DNA from: Sphingomonadales bacterium | GTDB lineage: Bacteria > Pseudomonadota > Alphaproteobacteria > Sphingomonadales > Sphingomonadaceae | Reading direction: 5' to 3' | Length of the DNA: 64,000 nt | NCBI GenBank assembly: GCA_017309275.1 | Contig: JAFKLT010000046.1 | Coordinates: 1-64,000 of the forward strand | Shown: one piece after another, positions 52,001 to 60,306 of the stretch | Layout: each line of letters starts with the position of its first letter | How positions within the stretch are numbered: position 1 is the first letter of the stretch | Translations under genes and position numbers: made by a program | Notes under the pieces: generated by a model | Told to the model about the DNA's origin: nothing | Seen by the model: only the letters and a program-made list of their open reading frames with translations | Databases searched by the model: none

Positions 52001-52273
52001 GAGACGGCGTCGGTCGGGGCTTTTTCGGTCGCCGGCTCGGCGGGATGGCAGCATGGTTTCGGCACGCTCGAGCCCGTCAGCGAGCTCCGCTTCGCGACCG
52101 GCCCGGCGTTTTCGATCCTCGCGGCCGGACAGTCGCGCAACGCCGGCGTCGCCGCGATCGAGGCGCGCTTCCGGCCAAGCGAACGGATCAGCGTCGGCGT
52201 CGGCTATGACGGCGTGATTGGGTCGGCGGGACAGGATCACAGCATCAAGGCTGGGCTGCGGATCGCCTTCTGA
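49043..52273 (+). CDS. Type V autotransporter with repetitive passenger
   Basis: 1076 residues. Signal peptide to about Ala32-Gln33; a short Cys pair at the mature start (Cys34, Cys44); a passenger of roughly residues 50-780; and a C-terminal autotransporter beta-barrel (about 800-1076, from GGAVWGQMFGNWGKNDG to LRIAF). The passenger is built of degenerate units of 30-45 residues with a core such as IRITSTGTVSATDGEGF, INITIDGTLEVTGRQGIS and ISLSATGLVKGRDGRGV, at least seven times, which fits a beta-helix. No protease or lipase motif is seen, so adhesion or surface structure is the likely role. Followed by a strong terminator. Confidence 0.9.
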   Translation: MTKPIFPARHSRAALLGATAGLALAIASPAAAQCVVEVGGTATCSGDNMNEQVVSNGGAITVTTQPGFKIDSPANGLVISGAGSLTYDDANASTIIGRGRDGIAVGNGGGSSRVLIRTAGDVTGGGRAGIILNNLGTGGVRVEATGTVTGASTGITAVALPGSNGDIDILSNNASGGVSGIGVENRGGTGAIRITSTGTVSATDGEGFAILGFHSTAGAGGDIVIQANDVRGVGGGINVNNRGTGSINITIDGTLEVTGRQGISAGNDPTAGDMIVTTRGTVTAGASAITVNNLGRGRTLITALGQVTSNNVRPQDAEVSGNGINVVTGLGAGEVVVAAAGVEGRAGILIRNSGAGAISLSATGLVKGRDGRGVEITAGATTGDIGVRLAAVEGATDGILINALGDGAIDLVATGTLTGASGDGLSVSGAGPILLDVNNASGSDYGVSIQTRDRNGATVIVRGLVEGGIAAIDAVADNGGGFTLTNMGTIRNRSGASADLAIQTVGGPVEIFNNGNLLGTVRLDAGIVLPEPEPENPPEDQRALSARGAFVIAEVPDVEASHRFTNAGTWNSIGGVNVFGGADDVLINVAGGRLIGGVSAGTAETTTYSGLETLVNGGTITMVDGGFGDIVRTSGDAVFAAGSILAVDAGGSGSDRFVADGATTIDTGARLQISNPQPLALGTRYTVLESAGGVTGSFTFDDELLSAFLGYRQGSTPMTIFVEMTRLRAFAAAGLTANQVAVGAALDGQAATDPLAVAALLLPTDAAAQAAFDGLSGEVHPAVRTAMVDDTRLPRNAVLERLRTPDGGAVWGQMFGNWGKNDGKSGTADLDRDTIGGVLGADFGFGGNAVVGVAGAYLETDLTLAARASEAKLKSFHILGYAGGRFGGVSLKVGGGYAGYDIGTDRVTAFPGTGQRLIGAYDGSVVHGFAEASYRVALGGGHVEPFAQIAAIRATTDGFAETGGNAALTGAKAKEKAAASTLGFRFETASVGAFSVAGSAGWQHGFGTLEPVSELRFATGPAFSILAAGQSRNAGVAAIEARFRPSERISVGVGYDGVIGSAGQDHSIKAGLRIAF

Positions 52274-52279
52274 CTCCGG

Positions 52280-52312
52280 CCCGGTCCCCGTCTGGCGGCG
52301 GGGACCGGGTTT
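52280..52312 (+). terminator. Terminator after the autotransporter
   Basis: Perfect 11-bp stem CCCGGTCCCCG/CGGGGACCGGG (52280-52290 with 52299-52309), eight-base loop, then TTT. Starts 6 bp after the stop. Confidence 0.85.
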
Positions 52313-52332
52313 GGATTGCGCCCCGTGCTGCA

Positions 52333-53415
52333 GTGCGCCATAGCCAAGTGACCGTGTTTCCAGTCGAATCCATCTATGATGCCGCCGCCGACGAGCGGCT
52401 GTTCCCCGATCTGCTGCGGCGGATCGTCGATCATTTCGGCGCGCAGTCGGGATTCCTCGGCTGGATGGGCGGGGCCAGCGGCGCCGGGTTCCAGGCCGAA
52501 TATGGCAACGACCCCGCCTATCTCAAAAGCTATGTCGAAACCTATGCGCCGCTCGACATCCTGCGTCCGGCGTTGATGGAGACGCCGGAGGGAGAGCCCC
52601 GACCGGCCCGGCCCCTGCTGCAGTCGCCCGAGGTGCAGGAGAGCCGGTTTTACCGCGAATATATCGCGCCGCAGCGTATCGTCGACAATCTGGCGACCAA
52701 CCTGATCAAGCGCGATGGCATGTTCGCGACGATCGCGATCCTGCGCACCGGCGACGTCGCCCCGTTCGATACGGACGATATCAATGCGATGCGGACGCTG
52801 GTCCCGCATCTGCGGCGCGCGGTCTATCTGTCGAGCCACCGGATCGGGCAGGCCGACCTTATTTCGGCCTATCGCGAAGCCGCCGAGGGCGCGCGCGACG
52901 GGCTGGTCCTGCTCGGCGACGACGGCCGCATTCTCGACCTGGGTCCGGAGATCGGCCGGCTGACCGGTTTCCGGTCGATCGAGGCCGCGGCGCGCTCCGC
53001 CTTCGCACGCGCGCTCGCGCGGGCGGCGCACGACGGCAAGCCGATATTGCACGAATTCATATTCGACGGCCGAAAGGTCCGTCTGCTGCTCGCCGCGCGG
53101 TCGCTGTCGCGCAATCGCTATGGCGACCTGGGCGCCGGCCCCGGGCCCGCGCACGCGGTCAGCGTGACCGAGGTCGATCGCCGATGGGGCCTGGCCTATG
53201 ACGCGATCGCAACCGCGCATGAACTGACGCCGGGCGAAACCCGGGTGCTGCAGGATGTGCTGACGCACGGCGAGATGATCGGCACGGCCGACCGGCTGGG
53301 CATCGCGCGCGCGACGGCGCGCAGCCATTTGCATCGCATCTATGCCAAGACGCAGACCTCCGGCTTTCCGGACCTTTGCCTGTTCGCCCATCGCTTTATC
53401 GTCGCGGCGCGCTGA
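52333..53415 (+). CDS. LuxR-family HTH transcriptional regulator
   Basis: Up to 360 residues. N-terminal part without a family motif I know but with a PAS-like middle (LVLLGDDGRILDLGPEIGRLTGF, about 195-217). A C-terminal LuxR HTH: LTPGETRVLQDVLTHGEM, then GIARATARSHLHRIYAKTQ. No receiver Asp and no acyl-homoserine-lactone domain, so not a classical quorum sensor. Start uncertain: GTG codons at 52333, 52348 and 52354, none with a good ribosome site. Close to the autotransporter but behind its terminator. Confidence 0.8.
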   Translation: MRHSQVTVFPVESIYDAAADERLFPDLLRRIVDHFGAQSGFLGWMGGASGAGFQAEYGNDPAYLKSYVETYAPLDILRPALMETPEGEPRPARPLLQSPEVQESRFYREYIAPQRIVDNLATNLIKRDGMFATIAILRTGDVAPFDTDDINAMRTLVPHLRRAVYLSSHRIGQADLISAYREAAEGARDGLVLLGDDGRILDLGPEIGRLTGFRSIEAAARSAFARALARAAHDGKPILHEFIFDGRKVRLLLAARSLSRNRYGDLGAGPGPAHAVSVTEVDRRWGLAYDAIATAHELTPGETRVLQDVLTHGEMIGTADRLGIARATARSHLHRIYAKTQTSGFPDLCLFAHRFIVAAR

Positions 53416-53564
53416 CATCTAAACAGATGATGGATGCAGGCCTCCGGCCGATCGCATAGGCCCCGCGCAATCGATCCTTGGCGTCCGCCAGCGCAGAAGG
53501 GGTGGGTCCGCGTGTTTCCGTTCGTCGCTCGACGCATCCGGCCGTGACAGCCGGCAGCAAGTCC

Positions 53565-54878
53565 ATGCCCGACCGCATCGACGGCTGGAAGTCGATCGGC
53601 GCGCATTTCGGACGCGATCGGACCACCGCGATTCGCTGGGCGCGCGAGCGTGGCCTTCCTGTCCACCGCCTTCCGGGGGGAAAGACGGGGACGGTATACG
53701 CGCTGCGCCACGAGCTCGACGCCTGGGCCGCGAGTTTGCGCGACCCAAAACCCGCGGACCGGGTGTCGACCGCCGCTCTCGCCCGGCCGTCATGGCTGCG
53801 GTCGAGAGCGGCGGCATCGGCCATGCTTGTCTTTGCGGTCGGCGGGGGAGCGTGGGCCCTGGCTCCATCGCTTTGGCCCGCGGCGGCGGTCGCCGCCGCC
53901 ACACCCGTCCTTCCCGCCAATCCCGCCGTCGCGCAACGCTTTCTGGAGGCTCGCGACCTGGTGGCCGACCGCGACACGCGCTCGATCGAACGCGCGATCG
54001 AGATGCTGCGCACCGTGACCCGCGACGACCCCGGCTATGGCCCGGGCTATGCCGCGCTTGCCGAAGCGCTGATCCTGTCGCGCGAATTCGGAAGCCGCAG
54101 CGATACCGACGCTTTTCCCGAAGCGCGCGCGGCCGCCCGCGACGCCTTGCGGCTCAGCCCCTCGCTTGCTTCGGCGCAGCGCGTGAACGGCTTCGTCGCT
54201 TATTGGTGGGATCGCGATTTCGATGCGGCGGGGCGCTATTTCGATCGCGCGATCGCGCTCGCGCCGAACGATGCCGACGGCCACTTCTGGTTCGGCAACA
54301 TCCTGGCCGATCACGGCGATGGTCAGGCGGCGTTGTCGTCGCTGAGCAAGGCGCGCACGCTGTTGCCGGGGTCGGTCGCGATCCAGACCGATCTTGCGTG
54401 GGCCCAATGGTCGATGGGCGACGAGGCGGCGGCGGTGGCGGCGTTGACCGATCTCGAACGCCGGCATTCCGACTTCGCCGTCATCCATGATTGCCTCAGC
54501 GTCATCCGGCTTGCGAAGGGCGACTATCCCGGTTTCGTCGCCGCGCAGCAACGCTTCGCGGCCCTGCGCCAAAACCCCGACCTCGCGCGCAGAATCGACG
54601 AGGTCGCGGCGGCACTGGCCGATGGCGAGACGCGGGCGCATCAGGTGTTGATGGATCAGGCGCTGGCCGACCTTGCCGCCGGCGACCTTCGATTGCGCGC
54701 ATGGCCCAGCTTCCTGCTCTCAGTCGCCGGCGATCGGGCCGGATTGCTCAAGATGCTCGACCAGGCGGTGGAGCGGCGCGAGCGGTGGGGCGATGCGGGT
54801 CTGGTTCGATCGATCGCGCTGCGGTGGAAGGGCGATGCCGTGGTGGCAAAACAGCTCGGCCTCCTCACCGCCTCCTGA
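53565..54878 (+). CDS. HTH-TM-TPR protein, possible membrane-bound regulator
   Basis: 437 residues from the ATG at 53565; earlier TTG/GTG starts (53478 on) would add up to 29 residues. An N-terminal MerR/excisionase-like helix-turn-helix (IDGWKSIGAHFGRDRTTAIRWARERGLPVHRLPGG, about 5-39; GTVYALRHELDAW), one membrane helix at about 82-105 (SAMLVFAVGGGAWALAPSLWP), and a periplasmic C-terminal part with TPR-like repeats (DPGYGPGYAALAEAL, AAGRYFDRAIALAPNDADGHFWFGNILADHG). The layout is like CadC/ToxR one-component regulators. The 149 bp upstream hold nothing I can name. Targets unknown. Confidence 0.78.
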   Translation: MPDRIDGWKSIGAHFGRDRTTAIRWARERGLPVHRLPGGKTGTVYALRHELDAWAASLRDPKPADRVSTAALARPSWLRSRAAASAMLVFAVGGGAWALAPSLWPAAAVAAATPVLPANPAVAQRFLEARDLVADRDTRSIERAIEMLRTVTRDDPGYGPGYAALAEALILSREFGSRSDTDAFPEARAAARDALRLSPSLASAQRVNGFVAYWWDRDFDAAGRYFDRAIALAPNDADGHFWFGNILADHGDGQAALSSLSKARTLLPGSVAIQTDLAWAQWSMGDEAAAVAALTDLERRHSDFAVIHDCLSVIRLAKGDYPGFVAAQQRFAALRQNPDLARRIDEVAAALADGETRAHQVLMDQALADLAAGDLRLRAWPSFLLSVAGDRAGLLKMLDQAVERRERWGDAGLVRSIALRWKGDAVVAKQLGLLTAS

Positions 54879-55013
54879 CCCGCAAGCGGCGGAGCGGATT
54901 TCCGCCTGTTTCCATCGTCGTGCGAAGCGCCGTCGGGCAGCAGCCGGACAATTCGACACGCGTCCGCAGAGCGGCGCTTGATGCGGCGGAATAATAAGGC
55001 AAATAGTCGCGGC

Positions 55014-55502
55014 ATGTCGCGCACCCCGAAAAGCCTCCGTCGCATGCTGGATGCCTTCGACAAGGCGATCCTGCGTATCGTCCAGCGCGACAGCAAGATG
55101 CCGCAGCGCCAGGTGGCCGAGGCGGTGAACCTGTCGGCGGCGGCGGTGCAGCGGCGGATCGCCGCGATGGAGGAGGCGGGGGTCATCCGGGGCAACGTCG
55201 CGCTGGTCGATCCGGCGGTGGTCGGGCTGACGATCACCTCGGTCGTCGAGGTGCGGATGATCGACGAACATGCCGCGACGGTCGCGGGGGCGAAGGCGCT
55301 GTTTCAGGATACGCCCGAAATCCAGCAATGCTATTATGTCACCGGCGGGATCAGCTTCGTGCTGGTCATCGTCACGTCGGACATGCCGGCCTATGAGGCG
55401 CTGACGCGCCGGCTGTTCGTGGAGAATGCGCAGGTCGAAAGCTTCCGCTCGCTGATCGCGCTCGAACGGGTGAAGGCCGATACCGCCGTTATCGTGCCCT
55501 GA
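55014..55502 (+). CDS. Lrp/AsnC-family regulator beside an exporter
   Basis: 162 residues from the ATG at 55014 (MSRTPKSLRRM); ATG at 54981 or 55044 are alternatives. AsnC HTH: DAFDKAILRIVQRDSKM, then LSAAAVQRRIAAMEEAGVI; RAM domain with VTGGISFVLVIVTSDMPAY. It lies 90 bp before an RhtA-like exporter. Lrp-type regulators often control an adjacent amino-acid exporter, so sensing of the exported amino acid is the likely logic. Confidence 0.85.
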   Translation: MSRTPKSLRRMLDAFDKAILRIVQRDSKMPQRQVAEAVNLSAAAVQRRIAAMEEAGVIRGNVALVDPAVVGLTITSVVEVRMIDEHAATVAGAKALFQDTPEIQQCYYVTGGISFVLVIVTSDMPAYEALTRRLFVENAQVESFRSLIALERVKADTAVIVP

Positions 55503-55592
55503 TCGTGCCTGATCGGGACCGGTGAGTGAAAAACGCATAAAGCGGGCATTCTTAGAGCGCAAAACCCGCAAGGGTGAGGATATGGCCCCGGC

Positions 55593-56498
55593 ATGACCAA
55601 GGCTCAGGCACTTTCCCCGACCGATGACACGCTGCGCGGCGCCGCGGCGGCATGGGGCTCGCTCGTCTCGATGAACCTGGGGGCTGGGCTGTCGAAGCTG
55701 CTGTTCCCGGTTATCGGTGCGTATGGCATTACCGCGCTGCGCGTCGCGATCGCCGCGGCGATCCTTTGTGCGATCGTCCGGCCGTGGCGGCGACGCATCC
55801 CGCGCGGCGTGTTGCCGGCGCTGCTCGGCTATGGCGCGGTGCTGGGCGTGATGAACATCAGCTTTTACCAGGCGATCGCGCGCATCCCGATCGGGATCGC
55901 GATCGGGATCGAGGTCCTTGGGCCGCTCGCCGTCGCCGTGATGGGATCGCGGACGCGGCGCGATTTCCTGTTCCTGGCGGTTGCGATCGCCGGCCTGCTG
56001 CTGTTGCTGCCGATCCGCGCCGACAGCCGGCTCGACCCGGTGGGCGTTGCGTTCGCGCTGGGCGCCGCGATTTGTTGGGCGCTCTATATTCTTTGCGGAA
56101 AGCGCGTGTCGGGTGCGCTCGGCCAGGATGCGGTCGCGTTGGGGCTGGCGATCGCGGCGGCGATTGCCGTTCCGGTCGGCGTCGCGTCGGCGGGCGCCCT
56201 GTTGTTTACCCCTTGGGTGCTGGCGGCGGGGCTGGGCATCGCGCTGTTGTCGAGCGCCATTCCCTATACGCTGGAGATGGCGGCGATGCGGCGGCTGCCC
56301 GCGCATGTCTTCAGCCTGCTGCTCAGCGCTTCGCCCGCCGTGGGCGCGGTGATCGGCTTTCTCCTGCTCGGCGAGGTGCTGACCGCGACGCAGGGTCTCG
56401 CGATCCTCTGCATCATGCTCGCCGCCGGCGGCAGTGCCATGTCGGCTGCGCGGTCCCGGTCGAAGGATATCCCGCCGGAGAATTTCCCGATTTCCTGA
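55593..56498 (+). CDS. EamA/RhtA-type transporter (amino-acid export candidate)
   Basis: 301 residues, ten membrane helices in two EamA halves (about 15-145 and 150-285). GAGLSKLLFPVIGAYGITALRVAIAA and SSAIPYTLEMAAMRRLPAHVFSLL are typical of the RhtA threonine/homoserine exporter branch. Start at 55593. Next to an AsnC regulator. Converges on tetR with 45 bp between stops and no terminator with a T-run. Confidence 0.86.
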   Translation: MTKAQALSPTDDTLRGAAAAWGSLVSMNLGAGLSKLLFPVIGAYGITALRVAIAAAILCAIVRPWRRRIPRGVLPALLGYGAVLGVMNISFYQAIARIPIGIAIGIEVLGPLAVAVMGSRTRRDFLFLAVAIAGLLLLLPIRADSRLDPVGVAFALGAAICWALYILCGKRVSGALGQDAVALGLAIAAAIAVPVGVASAGALLFTPWVLAAGLGIALLSSAIPYTLEMAAMRRLPAHVFSLLLSASPAVGAVIGFLLLGEVLTATQGLAILCIMLAAGGSAMSAARSRSKDIPPENFPIS

Positions 56499-56543
56499 CC
56501 CCCGATTTCCTGACAGGTGCTGGCGCCATGGCGCGCGCCTACC

Positions 56544-57158
56544 CTATCGCGGCGTGCAGCCTCCGAGCAGCAGGTCCACCATTTGCTCGGCGGTCGCCTC
56601 CGCGGTTTTCGGACCGTCCGGATCGAACCAGCGCGCGGGCCAGTTCAGCGCGCCCGCGAAGGTAAAGGCGGCAATCCGCTCGTCGACGGGCGCCATCGAT
56701 CCGTCCGCGATCGCCTCTCGAATGAGCGAGCGGAGCGCGGTGTCGATCTCGCGTTTCAGGTGCCGAAAGCGCTTGCCGCTTTCGGGCGACAGCATCTCGT
56801 CGCCCGTGCGGATCACGCACCGGCCGAAATCGTCCATATTCACCTGGACATAGCTGATCAGAAAGGCGCGCAGCCGGGCAAGGCCCGTTCCCGGCTTGCC
56901 GCGCGCTTCCGCGACCGCGTCCAATAGCTGGTTCAGCCCCAGCGTCACGCATTCGAGCAGGACCTGATCCTTGGTGCCAAGATAATGATAGATGGTGGGT
57001 TTGGAGATGCCGAGGCTGGCGGCGACATCGTCGAGCGAGGTCGCGTGGAAACCGCGCGCGTTGAACATCCGCACCGCCGCGAGCAGCACCGCATCGCGCT
57101 TTGCCTGCCGGGCGGCTTGCCGCTGTGCGCCGTCGGGGAAGGGGGACGATGTCATCAT
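56544..57158 (-). CDS. TetR-family regulator of the acyl-CoA module
   Basis: 204 residues; adjacent ATGs at 57158 and 57155. HTH: KRDAVLLAAVRMFNARGFHATSLDDVAASLGISKPTIYHYLGTK. The C-terminal domain resembles fatty-acid-degradation TetR proteins. Divergent from the acyl-CoA dehydrogenase at 57226 over 67 bp with a perfect 12-bp palindrome. An acyl-CoA ligand is likely by analogy. Confidence 0.88.
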   Translation of the reverse strand: MMTSSPFPDGAQRQAARQAKRDAVLLAAVRMFNARGFHATSLDDVAASLGISKPTIYHYLGTKDQVLLECVTLGLNQLLDAVAEARGKPGTGLARLRAFLISYVQVNMDDFGRCVIRTGDEMLSPESGKRFRHLKREIDTALRSLIREAIADGSMAPVDERIAAFTFAGALNWPARWFDPDGPKTAEATAEQMVDLLLGGCTPR

Positions 57159-57193
57159 GGGTTGATTGACAGACTACGCGTCGGGATGCAATA

Positions 57194-57205
57194 TACTCAT
57201 GAGTA
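57194..57205. promoter_or_regulatory. Perfect 12-bp palindrome, candidate TetR operator
   Basis: TACTCATGAGTA is its own reverse complement. It sits 20 bp before the ACAD start. TTGACA at 57166 and TATACT at 57192 are promoter-like but 20 bp apart. Binding here would block the operon. Confidence 0.6.
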
Positions 57206-57225
57206 GATAATATCCGGAGCAGTAA

Positions 57226-58353
57226 ATGATTCTGAGCGAAACGCAGCAGGCCATTGCCGATGCGGTGCGAGACTTCGCCCAGGACCGGATTCGCCCGCAT
57301 GCGATGGAGCATGAGGCGGCGGGAGGCTTTCCACCCGCGCTTTTCGAGGAAATGGCGGCGCTCGGCCTGATGGGAATGACCATTGCCGAGGAATTGGGCG
57401 GCGCCGGTGCGGATTATGTCGCCTATGCGCTCGCGCTCATGGAGATTGCGGCCGCCGACGGCGCGCTGTCGACGATCGTCAGCATCCAGAACAGCCTGAT
57501 CGTCGGCGCGCTCGCGCGCACCGGCACCGACGCGCAGAAGGCGCGCTTCCTTCCCGATCTCATCGCGGGCCGCGCGATCGGTGCGTTCGCGCTGACCGAG
57601 GCCGATGCCGGGTCGGATGCCGCGGCGATCCGCACGCGTGCGGTCCGGGTCGACGGCGGCTGGCGGCTCGACGGCGCCAAGCAGTTCATCACGTCGGGAC
57701 GCATCGCGCGGCTGGCGATCGTCTATGCCGTCACCGATCCCGCCGCCGGCAAGCGCGGTATCACCGGCTTTCTCGTTCCCACCGACCGCGAAGGCTATGT
57801 CGTGGACAAGGTCGAGCACAAGCTGGGGCAACAGGCGTCGGACACCTGCGCGATCCGGTTCGACAATCTCTTCCTCGAAGACGATCTGCGCTTTGGCGGC
57901 GAGGGCGCGGGCTATTCGCTCGCGCTGTCCAATCTCGAGGCGGGGCGGATCGGTATCGCTGCCCAGTCGGTCGGCATGGCGCAGGCCGCGCTCGAGGTTG
58001 CGGTCGGCTATGCGCGCGACCGCGTCTCGATGGGCAAGCCGATCATCGAGCATCAGGCGGTCGGCTTCCGGCTCGCCGACCTCGCGGCGAAGCTGGAGGC
58101 TGCGCGTCAGCTCGTGCTTCATGCGGCGAGCGCGAAGGACGCGGGGCTGCCCTGTCTGAAGGAAGCATCGATGGCCAAGCTCGTCGCGTCGGAAACGGCG
58201 GAGGCGGTCGTGTCGGGCGCGATCCAGACGCTCGGCGGCTATGGTTATCTCGAGGAATTCGGGCTCGCCAAAATCTATCGCGATGTGCGGGTCTGCCAGA
58301 TTTACGAGGGCACGTCCGACATCCAGCGGCTCGTGATCGCGCGCTCGCTCTAA
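57226..58353 (+). CDS. Acyl-CoA dehydrogenase, canonical type
   Basis: 375 residues; alpha-beta dehydrogenation of an acyl-CoA using FAD and ETF. Seen: FALTEADAGSDAAAIRT and KQFITSG (FAD/substrate), GRIGIAAQSVGMAQAALE, IQTLGGYGYLEEF, and catalytic Glu361 in IYEGTSDIQ. This is the ordinary short-chain/branched type, unlike the DGP-type enzyme at 59134 in the same operon. The SDR starts 22 bp downstream. First gene of the operon under the tetR palindrome. Confidence 0.93.
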   Translation: MILSETQQAIADAVRDFAQDRIRPHAMEHEAAGGFPPALFEEMAALGLMGMTIAEELGGAGADYVAYALALMEIAAADGALSTIVSIQNSLIVGALARTGTDAQKARFLPDLIAGRAIGAFALTEADAGSDAAAIRTRAVRVDGGWRLDGAKQFITSGRIARLAIVYAVTDPAAGKRGITGFLVPTDREGYVVDKVEHKLGQQASDTCAIRFDNLFLEDDLRFGGEGAGYSLALSNLEAGRIGIAAQSVGMAQAALEVAVGYARDRVSMGKPIIEHQAVGFRLADLAAKLEAARQLVLHAASAKDAGLPCLKEASMAKLVASETAEAVVSGAIQTLGGYGYLEEFGLAKIYRDVRVCQIYEGTSDIQRLVIARSL

Positions 58354-58375
58354 TCACCCGAACAAGGAAATCGAC

Positions 58376-59137
58376 ATGGATATCAAGGGTCTTTCCGCCA
58401 TCGTGACCGGCGGCGCATCGGGGCTGGGGGGCGCGACCGCGGCCTTGCTCGCCGAACGGGGCGCAAAGGTCACGATATTCGATCTCAACGCGGACGCCGG
58501 CCAGGCGCATGCCGCGGCGATCGGCGGTCTGTTTGCCGCGGTGAACGTTGCCGACGAGGCGAGCGTTGCGGCCGGGCTCGATGCGGCGGAGGCCGCGCAC
58601 GGCACCGCGCGCATTCTCGTCAACTGCGCCGGGGTCGCGCCCGCGATCAAGACGGTCGGCAAGGAAAACAAAGTGCATCCGCTCGACGCCTTCCGCCGCA
58701 CCGTCGAGGTCAATCTGATCGGCAGCTTCAACGTCATCGCGCAGTTCGCGGCGCGCCTTGCGGCGGCGGAGCCGCTCGGCGAAGAGCGCGGCGTCATCGT
58801 CAACACCGCGTCGGTCGCGGCCTATGACGGACAGATCGGTCAGGCGGCCTATGCCGCCTCGAAAAGCGGTGTCGTCGGCCTGACGCTGCCCGTCGCGCGC
58901 GACCTGGCGCAGCACCGCATCCGTGTCGTTACGATCGCGCCGGGCATTTTCCTGACGCCGATGCTGATGGGCCTGCCGCAGGCGGCGCAGGACAGCCTCG
59001 GCACCCAGGTTCCGCACCCCAGCCGGCTCGGCAAGCCCGAGGAATATGCCCGTATGGTGCAGTCCATCGTCGAAAACCCGATGCTCAATGGCGAAACGAT
59101 CCGTCTCGACGGCGCAATCCGGATGGCGCCGCGATGA
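58376..59137 (+). CDS. HSD10-like short-chain 3-hydroxyacyl-CoA dehydrogenase
   Basis: SDR of 253 residues, close in pattern to 3-hydroxyacyl-CoA dehydrogenase type 2 (HSD17B10). Cofactor TGGASGLGGAT with Asp in IFDLN for NAD, insertion VGKENKVHPLDAFRRTVEVNLIG, catalytic Ser in NTASVAAYDGQIGQ and Tyr-x3-Lys in YAASKSG, then PGIFLTPML. Oxidises 3-hydroxyacyl-CoA, including 2-methyl forms. Overlaps the next ACAD by 4 bp. With the flanking genes it supplies the third step of beta-oxidation. Confidence 0.9.
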   Translation: MDIKGLSAIVTGGASGLGGATAALLAERGAKVTIFDLNADAGQAHAAAIGGLFAAVNVADEASVAAGLDAAEAAHGTARILVNCAGVAPAIKTVGKENKVHPLDAFRRTVEVNLIGSFNVIAQFAARLAAAEPLGEERGVIVNTASVAAYDGQIGQAAYAASKSGVVGLTLPVARDLAQHRIRVVTIAPGIFLTPMLMGLPQAAQDSLGTQVPHPSRLGKPEEYARMVQSIVENPMLNGETIRLDGAIRMAPR

Positions 59138-60306
59138 GCGTCTCCGACCGCGCCCGTGCGATCGGCGAGCGCGTCGAGGCCTTCGTCCGCGATGTCGTCG
59201 CGCCCTATGAAAGCGACCCGCGCCGCGATCATCACGACTGCCCGACCGACGAGCTGATCGACGAGCTCAAGGAAAAGGCCCGCGCGGCTGGCGTTCTTAC
59301 CCCGCATATCCTGTCGGACGGCAGCCACCTGACGCAGGTCGAGACGGCCTTCGTGCTGCAAAAGACCGGCCTGTCGCCCCTCGGCCCGCTCGCGTGCAAC
59401 ACCGCCGCGCCCGACGAGGGCAACATGTATCTGCTCGGCCATGTCGGCAGTCCCGAGCTGAAGGAGCGCTTCCTGAAGCCCCTCGTCGAAGGGCGCGGGC
59501 GCTCGGCCTTCTTCATGACCGAGCCTGCCGAGGACGGCGGCGCGGGATCCGATCCGTCGATGATGAAGACGACCTGCCACCTCGACGGCAACCATTGGGT
59601 CATCAATGGCCGGAAATGCTTCATCACCGGGGCCGAAGGCGCGAAGGTCGGCATCGTGATGGCGAAGGCCGAACAGGGCGCGTGCATGTTCCTCGTCGAC
59701 TTGCCCGATCCGGCGATCCGCATCGAGCATGTGCCGAACACGATCGACAGTTCGATGCCCGGCGGGCACGCGACGCTGACGATCGACAATCTGCGCGTTC
59801 CGGCCGACCAGATGCTGGGCGAGGCGGGCGAAGGCTTTCGCTACGCGCAGGTCCGCCTCAGCCCGGCGCGCCTGTCGCACTGCATGCGCTGGCTTGGCGC
59901 GTGCATCCGCGCGCACGAGATCGCGACCGACTATGCGAACCGCCGCGAAGCGTTCGGCAAGCCGCTGATCGATCACGAAGGCGTGGGCTTCATGCTTGCC
60001 GAGAATATGATCGACCTGAAACAGGCCGAGCTGATGATCGACTGGTGCGCGGGGGTTTTGGACACCGGATCGCTCGGAACGGTCGAAAGTTCGATGGCAA
60101 AGGTCGCGGTGTCGGAGGCGCTGATGCGCATCGCCGACCGCTGCGTCCAGGTTATGGGCGGCACCGGCGTTACCGACAAGACGATCGTTGAACAGGTCTT
60201 TCGCGAAATACGCGCCTTCCGCATCTACGACGGCCCCACAGAGGTTCACAAATGGAGCCTTGCAAAGAAAATCAGACGCGACTGGAAAGCTGGACATGGC
60301 CACTGA
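59134..60306 (+). CDS. ACAD10/11-type acyl-CoA dehydrogenase, second copy
   Basis: 390 residues. FFMTEPAEDGGAGSDP (FAD loop), RKCFITGAEG, RLSPARLSHCMRWLG, and Asp366-Gly-Pro-Thr-Glu-Val-His372 where canonical enzymes have Glu-Gly-Thr. This is the DGPxEVH signature of the ACAD10/11-LvaC branch. It overlaps by 11 bp with an APH-fold kinase just downstream: a second, tighter dehydrogenase-kinase pair. Not a recent duplicate of the copy at 44717, since the two differ over most of their length. Confidence 0.88.
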   Translation: MSVSDRARAIGERVEAFVRDVVAPYESDPRRDHHDCPTDELIDELKEKARAAGVLTPHILSDGSHLTQVETAFVLQKTGLSPLGPLACNTAAPDEGNMYLLGHVGSPELKERFLKPLVEGRGRSAFFMTEPAEDGGAGSDPSMMKTTCHLDGNHWVINGRKCFITGAEGAKVGIVMAKAEQGACMFLVDLPDPAIRIEHVPNTIDSSMPGGHATLTIDNLRVPADQMLGEAGEGFRYAQVRLSPARLSHCMRWLGACIRAHEIATDYANRREAFGKPLIDHEGVGFMLAENMIDLKQAELMIDWCAGVLDTGSLGTVESSMAKVAVSEALMRIADRCVQVMGGTGVTDKTIVEQVFREIRAFRIYDGPTEVHKWSLAKKIRRDWKAGHGH

